Program-made: the position numbers and the translations under genes
Source of the DNA: Eurosta solidaginis
Taxonomy: Eukaryota; Arthropoda; Insecta; Diptera; Tephritidae
Length of the DNA stretch: 64,000 bases
NCBI RefSeq assembly: GCF_040869045.1
Contig: NC_090319.1
Span: 300,688,998 to 300,752,997 of the forward strand
Direction: 5' to 3'
The notes under the pieces: model-generated
What the model was told of the DNA's origin: nothing
The model's database searches: none
The model's input: only the letters and a program-made list of their open reading frames with translations
Part shown: positions 33,701 to 44,960 of the stretch, piece after piece
How positions within the stretch are numbered: position 1 is the first letter of the stretch
Layout: each line of letters begins with the position of its first letter

Positions 33701-34797
33701 TTTAAAACCCTCATTAATACCTTTAATTTGATACCCATATCGTACAAACACATTCTAGAGTCAACCCTGGTCCACTTTTATGGCGATATTTCGAAACGGC
33801 ATCCACCTATAGAACTAAGGCCCACTCTCTTTTAAAATACTCATTAACACCATTCGTTTGATGCCCATATTGTACAAACAAATTCTAGGGTCACCCCTGG
33901 TTCACCTTTATGGCGATATCTCGAAACGGCGTCCACCTATGGAACTAAGGATTACTCCCTTTTAAAATACTCATTAACACCTTTCATTTGATACCCATAT
34001 CGTACAAGCGCATTCTAGAGTCACCCCTGGTCCACCTTTATGGCGATATCTCGAAAAGGCGACCACCTATACAACAACCACCACTCCCTTTTAAAACCCT
34101 CATTAACACCTTTAATTTGATACTCATATCTTACAAACACGTTCTAGAGTCACCCCTGGTCCACTTTTATGGCGATATTTCGAAACGGCATCCACCTATA
34201 GAACTAAGGCCCACTCCCTTTTAAAATACTCATTAACACCATTCGTTTGATGCCCATATTGTACAAACAAATTCTGGGGTCACCCCTGGTTCACCTTTAT
34301 GGCGATATCTCGAAACGGCGTCCACCTATGGAACTAAGGATTACTCCCTTTTAAAATACTCATTAACACCTTTCATTTGATACCCATATCGTACAAACGC
34401 ATTCTAGAGTCACCCCTGGTCCACCTTTATGGCGATATCTCGAAAATGCGACCACCAATACAACAACCACCACTCCCTTTTAAAACCCTCATTAATACCT
34501 TTAATTTGATACCCATATCGTACTAACACATTCTAGAGTCACCCCTGGTCCACCTTTGTGGCGATATTTCGAAACGGCGTCCAACTATAGAACTAAGGCC
34601 CACTCCCTTTTAAAATACTCATTAACACCTTTCGTTTGATGCCCATATTGTACAAACAAATTCTAGGGTCACCCCTGGTCCACCTTTATGGCGATATCTC
34701 GAAACGGCGTCCACCTATGGAACTAAGGATTACTTCCTTTTAAAATACTCATTAACACCTTTCTTTTGATACCCATATTGTACAAACAAATTCTACT
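30790..34797 (+). repeat. ~130-bp minisatellite array with higher-order structure
   Basis: About 31 monomers of roughly 129-130 bp with landmarks atttgatacccatatcgtac, aaacgcattctggagtcacc, cctggtccacctttatggcg, atatctcgaaaaggcg and ccttttaaaa. Between about 32821 and 34370 a three-monomer unit of 389 bp repeats (starts 32821, 33210, 33599, 33988), the first three nearly identical. Earlier monomers vary more. Each monomer keeps a frame open, giving recurrent 78-codon frames that I regard as by-products. Confidence 0.95.
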
Positions 34798-35038
34798 GTG
34801 TTAACTACTTTGTACTCTTTACTTTAATTTTTAAAATAATTTTAACTACTTTGTACTCTTTACTTTAATTTTTAAAATTAATTGAGTTTTCGTGTTAACT
34901 TAAAATTTTGAATAACTTCAAAAAAAGAAAATTCTAATTAGTTGGAAAATATCTAAACTCAAAAATAAACAAAAATAAATTTTTATACTTAAAATCAAAA
35001 TAAAAGATTTTTTAAATATCAACTTGAATGTTGATATA
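34798..35038 (+). repeat. 5' LTR
   Basis: Begins gtgttaactactttgtactc and ends caacttgaatgttgatata. It matches the 3' LTR except for a tandem duplication of about 37 bp near its start (aactactttgtactctttac occurs twice), so it is 241 bp versus 206 bp. Confidence 0.9.
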
Positions 35039-35039
35039 T

Positions 35040-35057
35040 TGGCGATCCTGCCAATGA
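35040..35057 (+). other. Putative primer binding site
   Basis: tggcgatcctgccaatga begins two bases after the LTR and starts with TGG, the complement of a tRNA CCA end. The cognate tRNA was not identified. Confidence 0.5.
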
Positions 35058-36116
35058 TCCTACACCTTTAAAACGAACTTTAAACCGAACTTTAAAACTA
35101 AAATCAACTTGGATCATAGACGAATTTATTTTGCTTTTATGTGATTTCGGAATATATCGTAACGTGATGTAATTAAAGAAAACTGGGATCATTAATGTAC
35201 ATAACTATCCCTCCATATTTGTTATAATTAAAATAGCATAATGCAGTACACGCTGAAGAATTAACTAAATAAAATTTAATAAATAACACTATTGAAATTC
35301 TTGTGCATATAATTTAACTATATTTGTATTCCCTATACATTTGTGAACAAGAAGCAATACAACAACATTCTGTGCAAATTTCATATAACAGTCGCTGTAA
35401 ATTATATATACGAAACATTAAAACAAAGAATAAATGTTGAAAATCAAATTAAAAACATAAAAAACTCTAAAACGTGTGTGTAAACAAAATAAAAACATTT
35501 ACAACCTAATACTCTTAAAAGCAACGATTGGGTTATCCAAGCCACAACAACAATTTTGCACGCCATACACATAAGAACAGATTTAAAATGAAGACATCAC
35601 GATGAAAATTAAGAGATATACAAAGAAACAACAAAGCCATTACATATTTTAAAAGCATTACGATATCAAACAATCCAGATATTAATTTCAAGATATTTTT
35701 AAACAATCATCAATCAACTACTTATTAATTTTAATATTTTTTTTTTATTAAATTTAATTTTATGTAAGTATAATTTTTATTTTAATATTAAATTTAAAAT
35801 TTTTCAATTATAATTTAAATTAAAATTTTAAACCTTTTAACTTTCAAATTTATTTTAAGATTATTTTTATATTTTAACAATTTTAATATAAATTATTTAA
35901 ATTTACTTATTTTTTTATATAAAATTAAATATTTTATTTAAATTGTTAACTCCCTTTCCAAAAAAAAAAAAAAAAAAAAAAATCTTAAATATTTCCTAAT
36001 TTTCGAATTTATCATTAAATTTTTTTTTTTTTTTTCATATGGTTCTACGTTAACCAATACGAACCCGTAATTTTACAAATTCGGAAAATCAAAACAACAA
36101 CTATACAAATAACACA
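35058..36116 (+). other. Retrotransposon 5' leader
   Basis: About 1.06 kb of very AT-rich untranslated leader between PBS and gag, with homopolymer A (about 35959-35982) and T (about 36020-36035) runs. No reading frame of note. Confidence 0.7.
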
Positions 36117-36322
36117 ATGACTCACAATATAACTCAAAATTCTAACATTAATACAACACAAAACAACATCTTTAATATAACACAAGATACTTCAACACAA
36201 AATAACTTTACAAATGTTTCTTCTACTAAATTTATTAAATTACCACAATTTTGGCAAGAATCTCCCGATGCCTGGTTTTTGCTTGTTGAAGGACAATTTG
36301 AAATTAACAATATCAATGATGA
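36117..36322 (+). pseudogene. gag: gag, N-terminal part (split)
   Basis: About 68 codons from ATG at 36117, Asn/Thr-rich, then KLPQFWQESPDAWFLLVEGQ, the start of the capsid-like domain found in many insect Gypsy Gag proteins (LPxFW...P..WF...E.QF). At 36323 it runs into a 4.3-kb insertion and stops at 36354. The frame resumes at 40673 in the same phase, since insertion plus duplication is 4350 bp, a multiple of three. Gag builds the particle in which reverse transcription takes place. Confidence 0.85.
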
Positions 36323-39300
36323 ATTAACAATTTTTGTTGTTATATCGGCCTACTGATTTGTAAGATCGCGAGTTTGAATCGAGCTCAAGGCCTAACAATA
36401 ATTATTTTATCATTATTATTGTTATAATATATTTTTTCTTAATTGAAAAAATTTTTAAATTAGAATAGAAGAAAGAAAAAATTTAGACAACTGCCAAAGC
36501 TCGTTGTATAGATCCATTTCGGGAACTGCTAAATTCTTCATCGGCAACGTTTAGGCGCCGCTGCTATAACCATTCAGCCACCACAGCGGTTTTTTGTTTG
36601 TCTTCATTATTCCTACTTCAATTCTGGTTCTTGCCAATTGATATTCACAGCACTGCGACATCTGTTACAGAATAGTTGTGAAAATTGGATTTTGTTTATG
36701 GCGATGATGCCATAGTGTCATATTTTATTGACACTTTTTCCCCGTGCTCTGGGATGTATTAACAATTTTTGTTGTTATATCGGCCTACTGATTTGTAAGA
36801 TCGCGAGTTTGAATCGAGCTCAAAGCCTAACAATAATTATTTTATCATTATTATTGTTATAATATATTTTTTCTTAATTGAAAAAATTTTTAAATTAGAA
36901 TAGAAGAAAGAAAAAATTTAGACAACTGCCAAAGCTCGTTGTATAGATCCATTTCGGGAACTGCTAAATTCCTTCATCGGCAACGTTTAGGCGCCGCTGC
37001 TATAACCATTCAGCCACCACAGCGGTTTTTTGTTTGTCTTCATTATTCCTACTTCAATTCTGGTTCTTGCCAATTGATATTCACAGCACTGCGACATCTG
37101 TTACAGAATAGTTGTGAAAATTGGATTTTGTTTATGGCGATGATGCCATAGTGTCATATTTTATTGACACTTTTTCCCCGTGCTCTGGGATGTATTAACA
37201 ATTTTTGTTGTTATATCGGCCTACTGATTTGTAAGATGGCGAGTTTGAATCGAGCTCAAGGCCTAACAATAATTATTTTATCATTATTATTGTTATAATA
37301 TATTTTTTCTTAATTGAAAAAATTTTTAAATTAGAATAGAAGAAAGAAAAAATTTAGACAACTGCCAAAGCTCGTTGTATAGATCCATTTCGGGAACTGC
37401 TAAATTCCTTCATCGGCAACGTTTAGGCGCCGCTGCTATAACTTCAGCCACCACAGCGGTTTTTTGTTTGTCTTCATTATTCCTACTTCAATTCTGGTTC
37501 TTGCCAATTGATATTCACAGCACTGCGACATCTGTTACAGAATAGTTGTGAAAATTGGACTTTGTTTATGGCGATGATGCCATAGTGTCATATTTTATTG
37601 ACACTTTTTCCCCGTGCTCTGGGATGTATTAACAATTTTTGTTGTTATATCGGCCTACTGATTTGTAAGATCGCGAGTTTGAATCGAGCTCAAGGCCTAA
37701 CAATAATTATTTTATCATTATTATTGTTATAATATATTTTTTCTTAATTGAAAAAATTTTTAAATTAGAATAGAAGAAAGAAAAAATTTAGACAACTGCC
37801 AAAGCTCGTTGTATAGATCCATTTCGGGAACTGCTAAATTCCTTCATCGGCAACGTTTAGGCGCCGCTGCTATAACCATTCAGCCACCACAGCGGTTTTT
37901 TGTTTGTCTTCATTATTCCTACTTCAATTCTGGTTCTTGCCAATTGATATTCACAGCACTGCGACATCTGTTACAGAATAGTTGTGAAAATTGGACTTTG
38001 TTTATGGCGATGATGCCATAGTGTCATATTTTATTGACACTTTTTCCCCGTGCTCTGGGATGTATTAACAATTTTTGTTGTTATATCGGCCTACTGATTT
38101 GTAAGGTCGCGAGTTTGAATCGAGCTCAAGGCCTAACAATAATTATTTTATCATTATTATTGTTATAATATATTTTTTCTTAATTGAAAAAATTTTTAAA
38201 TTAGAATAGAAGAAAGAAAAAATTTAGACAACTGCCAAAGCTCGTTGTATAGATCCATTTCGGGAACTGCTAAATTCCTTCATCGGCAACGTTTAGGCGC
38301 CGCTGCTATAACCATTCAGCCACCACAGCGGTTTTTTGTTTGTCTTCATTATTCCTACTTCAATTCTGGTTCTTGCCAATTGATATTCACAGCACTGCGA
38401 TTATTAAGAAAAAATATATTATAACAATAATAATGATAAAATAATTATTGTTAGGCCTTGAGCTCGATTCAAACTCGCGATCTTACAAATCAGTAGGCCG
38501 ATATAACAACAAAAATTGTTAATACATCCCAGAGCACGGGGAAAAAGTGTCAATAAAATATGACACTATGGCATCATCGCCATAAACAAAGTCCAATTTT
38601 CACAACTATTCTGTAACAGATGTCGCAGTGCTGTGAATATCAATTGGCAAGAACCAGAATTGAAGTAGGAATAATGAAGACAAACAAAAAACCGCTGTGG
38701 TGGCTGAATGGTTATAGCAGCGGCGCCTAAACGTTGCCGATGAAGGAATTTAGCAGTTCCCGAAATGGATCTATACAACGAGCTTTGGCAGTTGTCTAAA
38801 TTTTTTCTTTCTTCTATTCTAATTTAAAAATTTTTTCAATTAAGAAAAAATATATTATAACAATAATAATGATAAAATAATTATTGTTAGGCCTTGAGCT
38901 CGATTCAAACTCGCGATCTTACAAATCAGTAGGCCGATATAACAACAAAAATTGTTAATACATCCCAGAGCACGGGGAAAAAGTGTCAATAAAATATGAC
39001 ACTATGGCATCATCGCCATAAACAAAGTCCAATTTTCACAACTATTCTGTAACAGATGTCGCAGTGCTGTGAATATCAATTGGCAAGAACCAGAATTGAA
39101 GTAGGAATAATGAAGACAAACAAAAAACCGCTGTGGTGGCTGAATGGTTATAGCAGCGGCGCCTAAACGTTGCCGATGAAGGAATTTAGCAGTTCCCGAA
39201 ATGGATCTATTCAACGAGCTTTGGCAGTTGTCTAAATTTTTTCTTTCTTCTATTCTAATTTAAAAATTTTTTCAATTAAGAAAAAATATATTATAACAAT

Positions 39301-40657
39301 AATAATGATAAAATAATTATTGTTAGGCCTTGAGCTCGATTCAAACTCGCGATCTTACAAATCAGTAGGCCGACATAACAACAAAAATTGTTAATACATC
39401 CCAGAGCACGGGGAAAAAGTGTCAATAAAATATGACACTATGGCATCATCGCCATAAACAAAGTCCAATTTTCACAACTATTCTGTAACAGATGTCGCAG
39501 TGCTGTGAATATCAATTGGCAAGAACCAGAATTGAAGTAGGAATAATGAAGACAAACAAAAAACCGCTGTGGTGGCTGAATGGTTATAGCAGCGGCGCCT
39601 AAACGTTGCCGATGAAGGAATTTAGCAGTTCCCGAAATGGATCTATACAACGAGCTTTGGCAGTTGTCTAAATTTTTTCTTTCTTCTATTCTAATTTAAA
39701 AATTTTTTCAATTAAGAAAAAATATATTATAACAATAATAATGATAAAATAATTATTGTTAGGCCTTGAGCTCGATTCAAACTCGCGATCTTACAAATCA
39801 GTAGGCCGATATAACAACAAAAATTGTTAATACATCCCAGAGCACGGGGAAAAAGTGTCAATAAAATATGACACTATGGCATCATCGCCATAAACAAAGT
39901 CCAATTTTCACAACTATTCTGTAACAGATGTCGCAGTGCTGTGAATATCAATTGGCAAGAACCAGAATTGAAGTAGGAATAATGAAGACAAACAAAAAAC
40001 CGCTGTGGTGGCTGAATGGTTATAGCAGCGGCGCCTAAACGTTGCCGATGAAGGAATTTAGCAGTTCCCGAAATGGATCTATACAACGAGCTTTGGCAGT
40101 TGTCTAAATTTTTTCTTTCTTCTATTCTAATTTAAAAATTTTTTCAATTAAGAAAAAATATATTATAACAATAATAATGATAAAATAATTATTGTTAGGC
40201 CTTGAGCTCGATTCAAACTCGCGATCTTACAAATCAGTAGGCCGATATAACAACAAAAATTGTTAATACATCCCAGAGCACAGGGAAAAAGTGTCAATAA
40301 AATATGACACTATGGCATCATCGCCATAAACAAAGTCCAATTTTCACAACTATTCTGTAACAGATGTCGCAGTGCTGTGAATATCAATTGGCAAGAACCA
40401 GAATTGAAGTAGGAATAATGAAGACAAACAAAAAACCGCTGTGGTGGCTGAATGGTTATAGCAGCGGCGCCTAAACGTTGCCGATGAAGGAATTTAGCAG
40501 TTCCCGAAATGGATCTATACAACGAGCTTTGGCAGTTGTCTAAATTTTTTCTTTCTTCTATTCTAATTTAAAAATTTTTTCAATTAAGAAAAAATATATT
40601 ATAACAATAATAATGATAAAATAATTATTGTTAGGCCTTGAGCTCGATTCAAACTCG
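36323..40657. mobile_element. Foldback-like insertion: two inverted arrays of ~436-bp units
   Basis: A 4335-bp insertion in gag bounded by the 15-bp direct repeat caatatcaatgatga (36308-36322, 40658-40672). Left half (36323-38400): about 4.8 direct units starting at 36323, 36758, 37194, 37628 and 38064. Right half (38401-40657): about 5.2 units in the opposite orientation, 436-bp spacing. Units are nearly identical. The switch at 38400/38401 has no spacer. The left end begins exactly at attaacaatttttgttgtta; the right end stops mid-unit at ...gattcaaactcg. No transposase. Open frames of 70 codons in each unit match nothing and are treated as chance. Confidence 0.9.
38566..39001 (-). repeat. 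Representative ~436-bp unit
   Basis: One period of the right array. It includes an inverted pair CCGCTG...CAGCGG (about 38691-38722) around a tRNA A-box-like TGGCTGAATGG, a T-run ttttttctttcttctattct, the text attattgttaggccttgagc, and a gcgagtttgaatcgagctc-type segment (on the opposite strand) resembling a tRNA T-arm/B box. The A-box and T-run lie on the plus strand here. Confidence 0.7.
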
Positions 40658-40672
40658 CAATATCAATGATGA

Positions 40673-41396
40673 TAATTTAAAATTTCAAAATATTCTAATT
40701 ACTCTTCAACAAGATACTATATCTAAAATTTTAGATATTATTAACCCTCCTCCTCTTTTTAATAAATATGATACAATCAAAAAAATTCTATGTGAAAGAT
40801 TTTCTCTTAACGAAGAAAAACGATTAGAACAATTATTTTCAAAAACTGAACTTGGTGATCGTTCACCATCTGAATTATTCAGATTTATGAAATCACTTAT
40901 AGGTTCTGACTCCATAGTTAGCCAAGAATTACTCTTTAAATTGTGGATTCGTAAATTACCACAAGAAATACAAATTCATTTGACTTCCAATAATAATCAA
41001 AACAGAGATGAAATTATTATTTTAGCTGACAAACTTTTTGATTTAATCAATAAACCTCATTCTTCCAAATCTCCTGTAGTCTCAAGTATAAATAATAATA
41101 TTTTAGAACAATGCGTTAAAAATTTAACTGAATTAACTACGGCTATTTATCAAAATTTAAATAAAATTTCGAATGATATTAATCAATTACAAATCCGTTC
41201 AAGATCTAAAGATAGAAATAGATCTAAATCTCGAAATTTTTCAGGATCAAGAAATTTTTCAAACAATCGTAATTTTAATTCACAAACAACTATTTGTTGG
41301 TATCACAAAAAATTTAAGAATAACGCTCTCAAATGTATACCCCCATGCAATTTTAATCAAAATCATAATTCAAATTACGAACAAAATTTAAACTGA
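40673..41396 (+). pseudogene. gag: gag, C-terminal part
   Basis: Resumes the capsid-like domain: LKFQNILITLQQDTISKILD, ERFSLNEEKRLEQLFSKTEL, ELFRFMKSLIGSD, LWIRKLPQEIQIHL. An Arg/Ser-rich stretch (SRSKDRNRSKSRNF) and a CWYHKKF...C.PPC zinc-binding motif (about 41299-41355) follow, typical of nucleocapsid-like regions in insect Gypsy Gag. It ends at TGA 41394-41396, directly after the frameshift heptamer. Intact apart from the upstream split. Confidence 0.88.
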
Positions 41397-41428
41397 AACG
41401 ATCCATTATGACGGTGACGGATAATGGA
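41387..41428 (+). promoter_or_regulatory. -1 ribosomal frameshift signal between gag and pol
   Basis: The heptamer T TTA AAC (41387-41393) lies in the gag frame immediately before its TGA stop. An 8-nt spacer (41394-41401) is followed by a perfect 8-bp stem TCCATTAT (41402-41409)/ATAATGGA (41421-41428) with an 11-nt loop. A -1 slip on AAC enters exactly the pol frame, open from 41369. Heptamer, spacer and stem all fit the canonical X XXY YYZ design. Confidence 0.85.
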
Positions 41429-44400
41429 ACTATTATTAAACCTACTCGTCGCCTATTCATATTTGATAAATTCAATAAACTTAATTTTCTTATCGATACC
41501 GGCGCAGTTGTATCAGTTATTCCTTTTTCTAAATTTAAAATTTATAAAAGAAATTCGGATCTTACTTTGACCGCAGCAAACGGTTCTTCAATTGAAACTT
41601 TCGGTACAAAACTACTTAAAATTGATTTAGGTTTAAGAAGAGATTTTAAATTTCCATTCATTATTGCGAACATTGATACACCCATTTTAGGAGCAAACTT
41701 TTTAGAAAAATTCGGAATTATTGTCAATATTAAAAATAAAGAAATAATGGATTCTACTACAAAAATTAAAGTTGCTGGATCTTCTGGATTTTCTGATATT
41801 TTCTCACTCAAAATTCCTATTGTCGAAAATAAGTTTTCAAAATTACTTAATGAATTTCCATCTATTACCTGTGAACCAGATTATACTAAAAAAGTTAAAC
41901 ACCATACGGTTCACAGGATAGAAACAAAAGGTATTTTACCATTTTCGAAACCCAGACGGCTTGATCCAATCAAACTTAAAATTGCTAAAACTGAATTTGA
42001 ATTTTTAGTTAAAACTGGTATATGCAGACCCTCAAATTCTCCTATTGCATCTCCACTTCATCTCGTTCCTAAAAAAGAACCAAATGATTGGAGACCTTGC
42101 GGAGACTATCGAAGACTTAATTTTATTACTACACCAGATCGGTATCCTTTACCACATATTCACGATTTAACAATTGATTTAAAAAACAAACAATTTTTTT
42201 CCAAAATTGATCTTGTGCGTGCCTACCACCAAATTCCAATGGCAGAAGAAGACATTCATAAAACTGCAATAACTACCCCTTTTGGAATGTTTGAATTCGT
42301 AAGAATGCCTTTCGGTTTACGAAACAGTGCTCAAACTTTCCAACGCTTTATTAATGAAGTATTTTCTGATTTCGATTTTGTATTTACATACATTGATGAC
42401 ATTCTTATTGCCAGTGATAATGAAGATCAACATATAAATCATTTAAAATCAGTTTTCAAAAGACTTGAAGAATATAATTTAAATATCAAACCTTCAAAAT
42501 GTACTCTCGGTGTAAATAAATTAAATTTTTTAAGTTACGAAATTTCAGGCGAAGGTATTAAACCATCTTTAGATAGAATTGAAATCATAACAAATTTTGA
42601 AAAATAAATTACAAAAATTTTTAGGTATGATAAATTACTATCACAGATATATTAAAATGTTAGCAACAGAACTTAGTCCTCTGCATGAAATGTTAACACA
42701 TGCAATTAAAAACAAACTCAAACAATTAAATTGGACAAATGAAACCACAACAGCTTTCGAAAATGTTAAAAAACTTTTTGCTAAAAATACTTTACTTACA
42801 CATTTCGACAAAAATGGTACTTTATCATTAGCAGTAGATGCATCAAATGTTGCTATTGGAGCAGTTCTTCAACAAACTAGCAATAATATACTAGAACCTT
42901 TAGCTTATTTTTCAAGAAAATTAACTACAACAGAAACTAAATATTCAACATTTGATCGTGAACTTTTGGCAATTTATAATTCAATTAAACATTTTAAACA
43001 TTTTCTTGAAGGTAGAACTTTTACTATTTATACTGATCATAAACCTTTAATTCATGTTCTAAATTCTAAAGTAGATAGATCTCCTCGTCAACTACGTCAT
43101 CTTGAATATATTGCTCAATTTACAAATGATATTCAATATATACGTGGAAAAGACAACATAGTTGCCGACACACTTTCCCGTATTCCAGAAATAAATGCAA
43201 TTTCAACTCAAGATATAAATTTAGAAACTTTATATAAAGAACAGCAAACTGATACATTTTTACAAAAAACCATTTCTGATCCAAATTCTAAAAATAATTT
43301 AAAAGAAATTCATATTCCAATTATTAATTTAAACATATGGTGTGATGTTTCTCTACAACCTTTTCGACCTTATGTTCCACATTCTATGAGAAGAATTATA
43401 TTTGACAAAATTCACTCATTATCTCATCCAAGTATAAGAACAACTAGAAAATTAATTCAAAATAAATATTATTGGCCTAACATGCGTAAAGAAATTAACG
43501 ATTAGACTTCATCTTGCATCAATTGTCAAAAATCTAAAATTTCAAGACATACTAAATCTCCTATCCAAAAAATTCAAATACCATCAGGCCGTTTTGAACA
43601 TATTCATATGGATATTGTTGGACCTCTTCCAGTTTCAAATGAAAATTCTTATATTTTAACAATTATTGATAGATTTTCACGTTGGCATGAAGCTTATCCG
43701 CTTAAAGATATTTCAACAAATACTATAGTAAAAACTTTTATTCAAAATTATATACCACGATTTGGTATACCATTAAATATTACAGTAGATCAAGGTTCAC
43801 AATTCACCTCAAAATTTTTTACAGAATTAACTAAACTTTTAGGTTCTCATAAAATTCATACATCTCCTTACCATCCCCAAGCAAATGGCATGATAGAGAG
43901 ATCTCATCGAACTTTAAAAGCAGCAATTATAGCATCAAACGACTCGGTTCATTGGTCTGACATTTTACCATTCATTCTACTTGGTTTACGAACTTCTATT
44001 AAAGAAGATTTAAAATGTTCATCCGCTGAACTTGTTTATGGCCAAACACTTAGAATACCTGGTGAATTAATTATTTCAAATAGTAATAAAGAACATAATT
44101 TTTCTAATGACGCTCTTCATAAAATAAGAGAATATTTTTCACTTGTTCGTTCTAAAGTTTTTCATCATAATAAAGAAAATTTTTTTGTTCCTAAACAATT
44201 AGAAAATTGTGAGTATGTTTTTGTTAAAGTTCTTCGTAAATCTAATTTAGAATCACCTTATGAAGGACCTTTTAAAGTTATCTTTAAGAAACATAAAACA
44301 TTTACAATTCAATACAAAAATACTATTAAAAATATTTCAATTGATTTACTTAAACCAGCAGACATACTTATTAACACTAATTTAAATACAAATACATTAA

Positions 44401-44441
44401 ACAACAAAAAACAAAAAAAGGTTACATTTAATATTAATTAA
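41393..44441 (+). pseudogene. pol: pol (protease, RT, RNase H, integrase), two lesions
   Basis: Read after the -1 shift. Protease: [14 protein letters not shown] (Asp-Thr-Gly-Ala; Asp is residue 30 counting from ATG 41408), then [60 protein letters not shown] and [10 protein letters not shown] with an intact YIDD (about 42389). RNase H: LSLAVDASNVAIGAVLQQ, YSTFDRELLAIYNSIKHF, YTDHKPL. Integrase: H-x3-H (HSLSH) and C-x2-C (CINC), then catalytic D, D61 and E97 (D-35-E, numbered from 43608). Lesions: a frameshift near 42600 between RT and RNase H, and a TAG at 43503-43505 inside the zinc domain. Pol copies RNA into DNA and integrates it. Confidence 0.93.
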
Positions 44442-44466
44442 TAATTTGTTTGTTTCAAATTTTCTT

Positions 44467-44476
44467 GGAGGGGGAG
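44467..44476 (+). other. Polypurine tract
   Basis: ggagggggag lies 8 bp upstream of the 3' LTR, where plus-strand DNA synthesis would be primed. Confidence 0.75.
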
Positions 44477-44484
44477 TAAATATA

Positions 44485-44690
44485 GTGTTAACTACTTTGT
44501 ACTCTTTACTTTAATTTTTAAAATAATTTTAATTGAGTTTTCGTGTTAACTTAAAATTTTGAATAACTTCAAAAAAAGAAAATTCTAATTAGTTGGAAAA
44601 TATCTAAACTCAAAAAAAAAACAAAAATAAATTTTTATACTTAAAATCAAAATAAAAGATTTTTTAAATATCAACTTGAATGTTGATATA
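44485..44690 (+). repeat. 3' LTR
   Basis: 206 bp, gtgttaactactttgtactc to tcaacttgaatgttgatata. Same as the 5' LTR without its internal duplication; a poly-A stretch is longer. Confidence 0.9.
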
Positions 44691-44960
44691 AGGGTCACCC
44701 CTGGTCCACCTTTATGGCGATATCTCGAAACGGCGTCCACCTATGCTACTAAGGGATACTCCTTTTTAAAATACTCATTAACCCCTTTCATTTGATACCC
44801 ATATCGTACAAACGCATTCTAGAGTCAACCCTGATCCACCTTTATGGCTATATCCCTAAATGGCGTCCACCTATAGAACTATGGCCCACTCCCTCATAAA
44901 ATACTCTTTAATGCCTTTCATTTGATACGCATGTCATATAAACACATTCCAGGGTTCATT
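44691..44960 (+). repeat. Minisatellite array, right remainder
   Basis: About two diverged ~130-bp monomers (agggtcacccctggtccacc...) that continue the array interrupted by the LTR element; the second (tggctatatccctaaatggc) matches the edge monomer of copy F at 57240-57340. Confidence 0.85.

Larger units (their letters stand above)
34798..44690 (+). mobile_element. Gypsy-superfamily LTR retrotransposon, interrupted
   Basis: 5' LTR 34798-35038, PBS, gag, pol (protease, RT, RNase H, integrase), purine tract and 3' LTR 44485-44690. The RT-RNaseH-integrase order defines Gypsy/Ty3. No envelope gene follows pol. It sits inside the DINE-1 minisatellite, which resumes at 44691. Target duplication is unclear (the local monomer edge has changed). 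The coding part is very AT-rich. Lesions: a 4.3-kb insertion in gag, one frameshift and one nonsense codon in pol. Confidence 0.93.

Noticed and set aside
30790..34797. Repeated 78-codon open frames in the minisatellite (Met-Ile-Pro-Ile-Ser-Tyr...)
   Set aside because: They recur because the ~130-bp monomer keeps a frame open. No start context, splice logic or non-repeat homology supports a protein.
30790..34797. CRISPR-like repeat array
   Set aside because: Monomers are contiguous, about 130 bp, with no unique spacers, in a clearly eukaryotic transposon context.
36340..36400. Functional tRNA-Thr-like gene (tgatttgtaagatcgcgagtttgaatc)
   Set aside because: Anticodon-like loop and T-arm look suggestive, but acceptor and D arms cannot be paired. 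At most a tRNA-derived remnant.
36503..40522. Identical 70-codon frames in every 436-bp unit (Met-Tyr-Arg-Ser-Ile-Ser...)
   Set aside because: Copies of one repeat unit in both orientations; no known domain and no sign of selection that can be judged from identical copies.
44442..44466. Envelope gene after pol in the LTR element
   Set aside because: Only about 40 bp separate the integrase stop from the 3' LTR.
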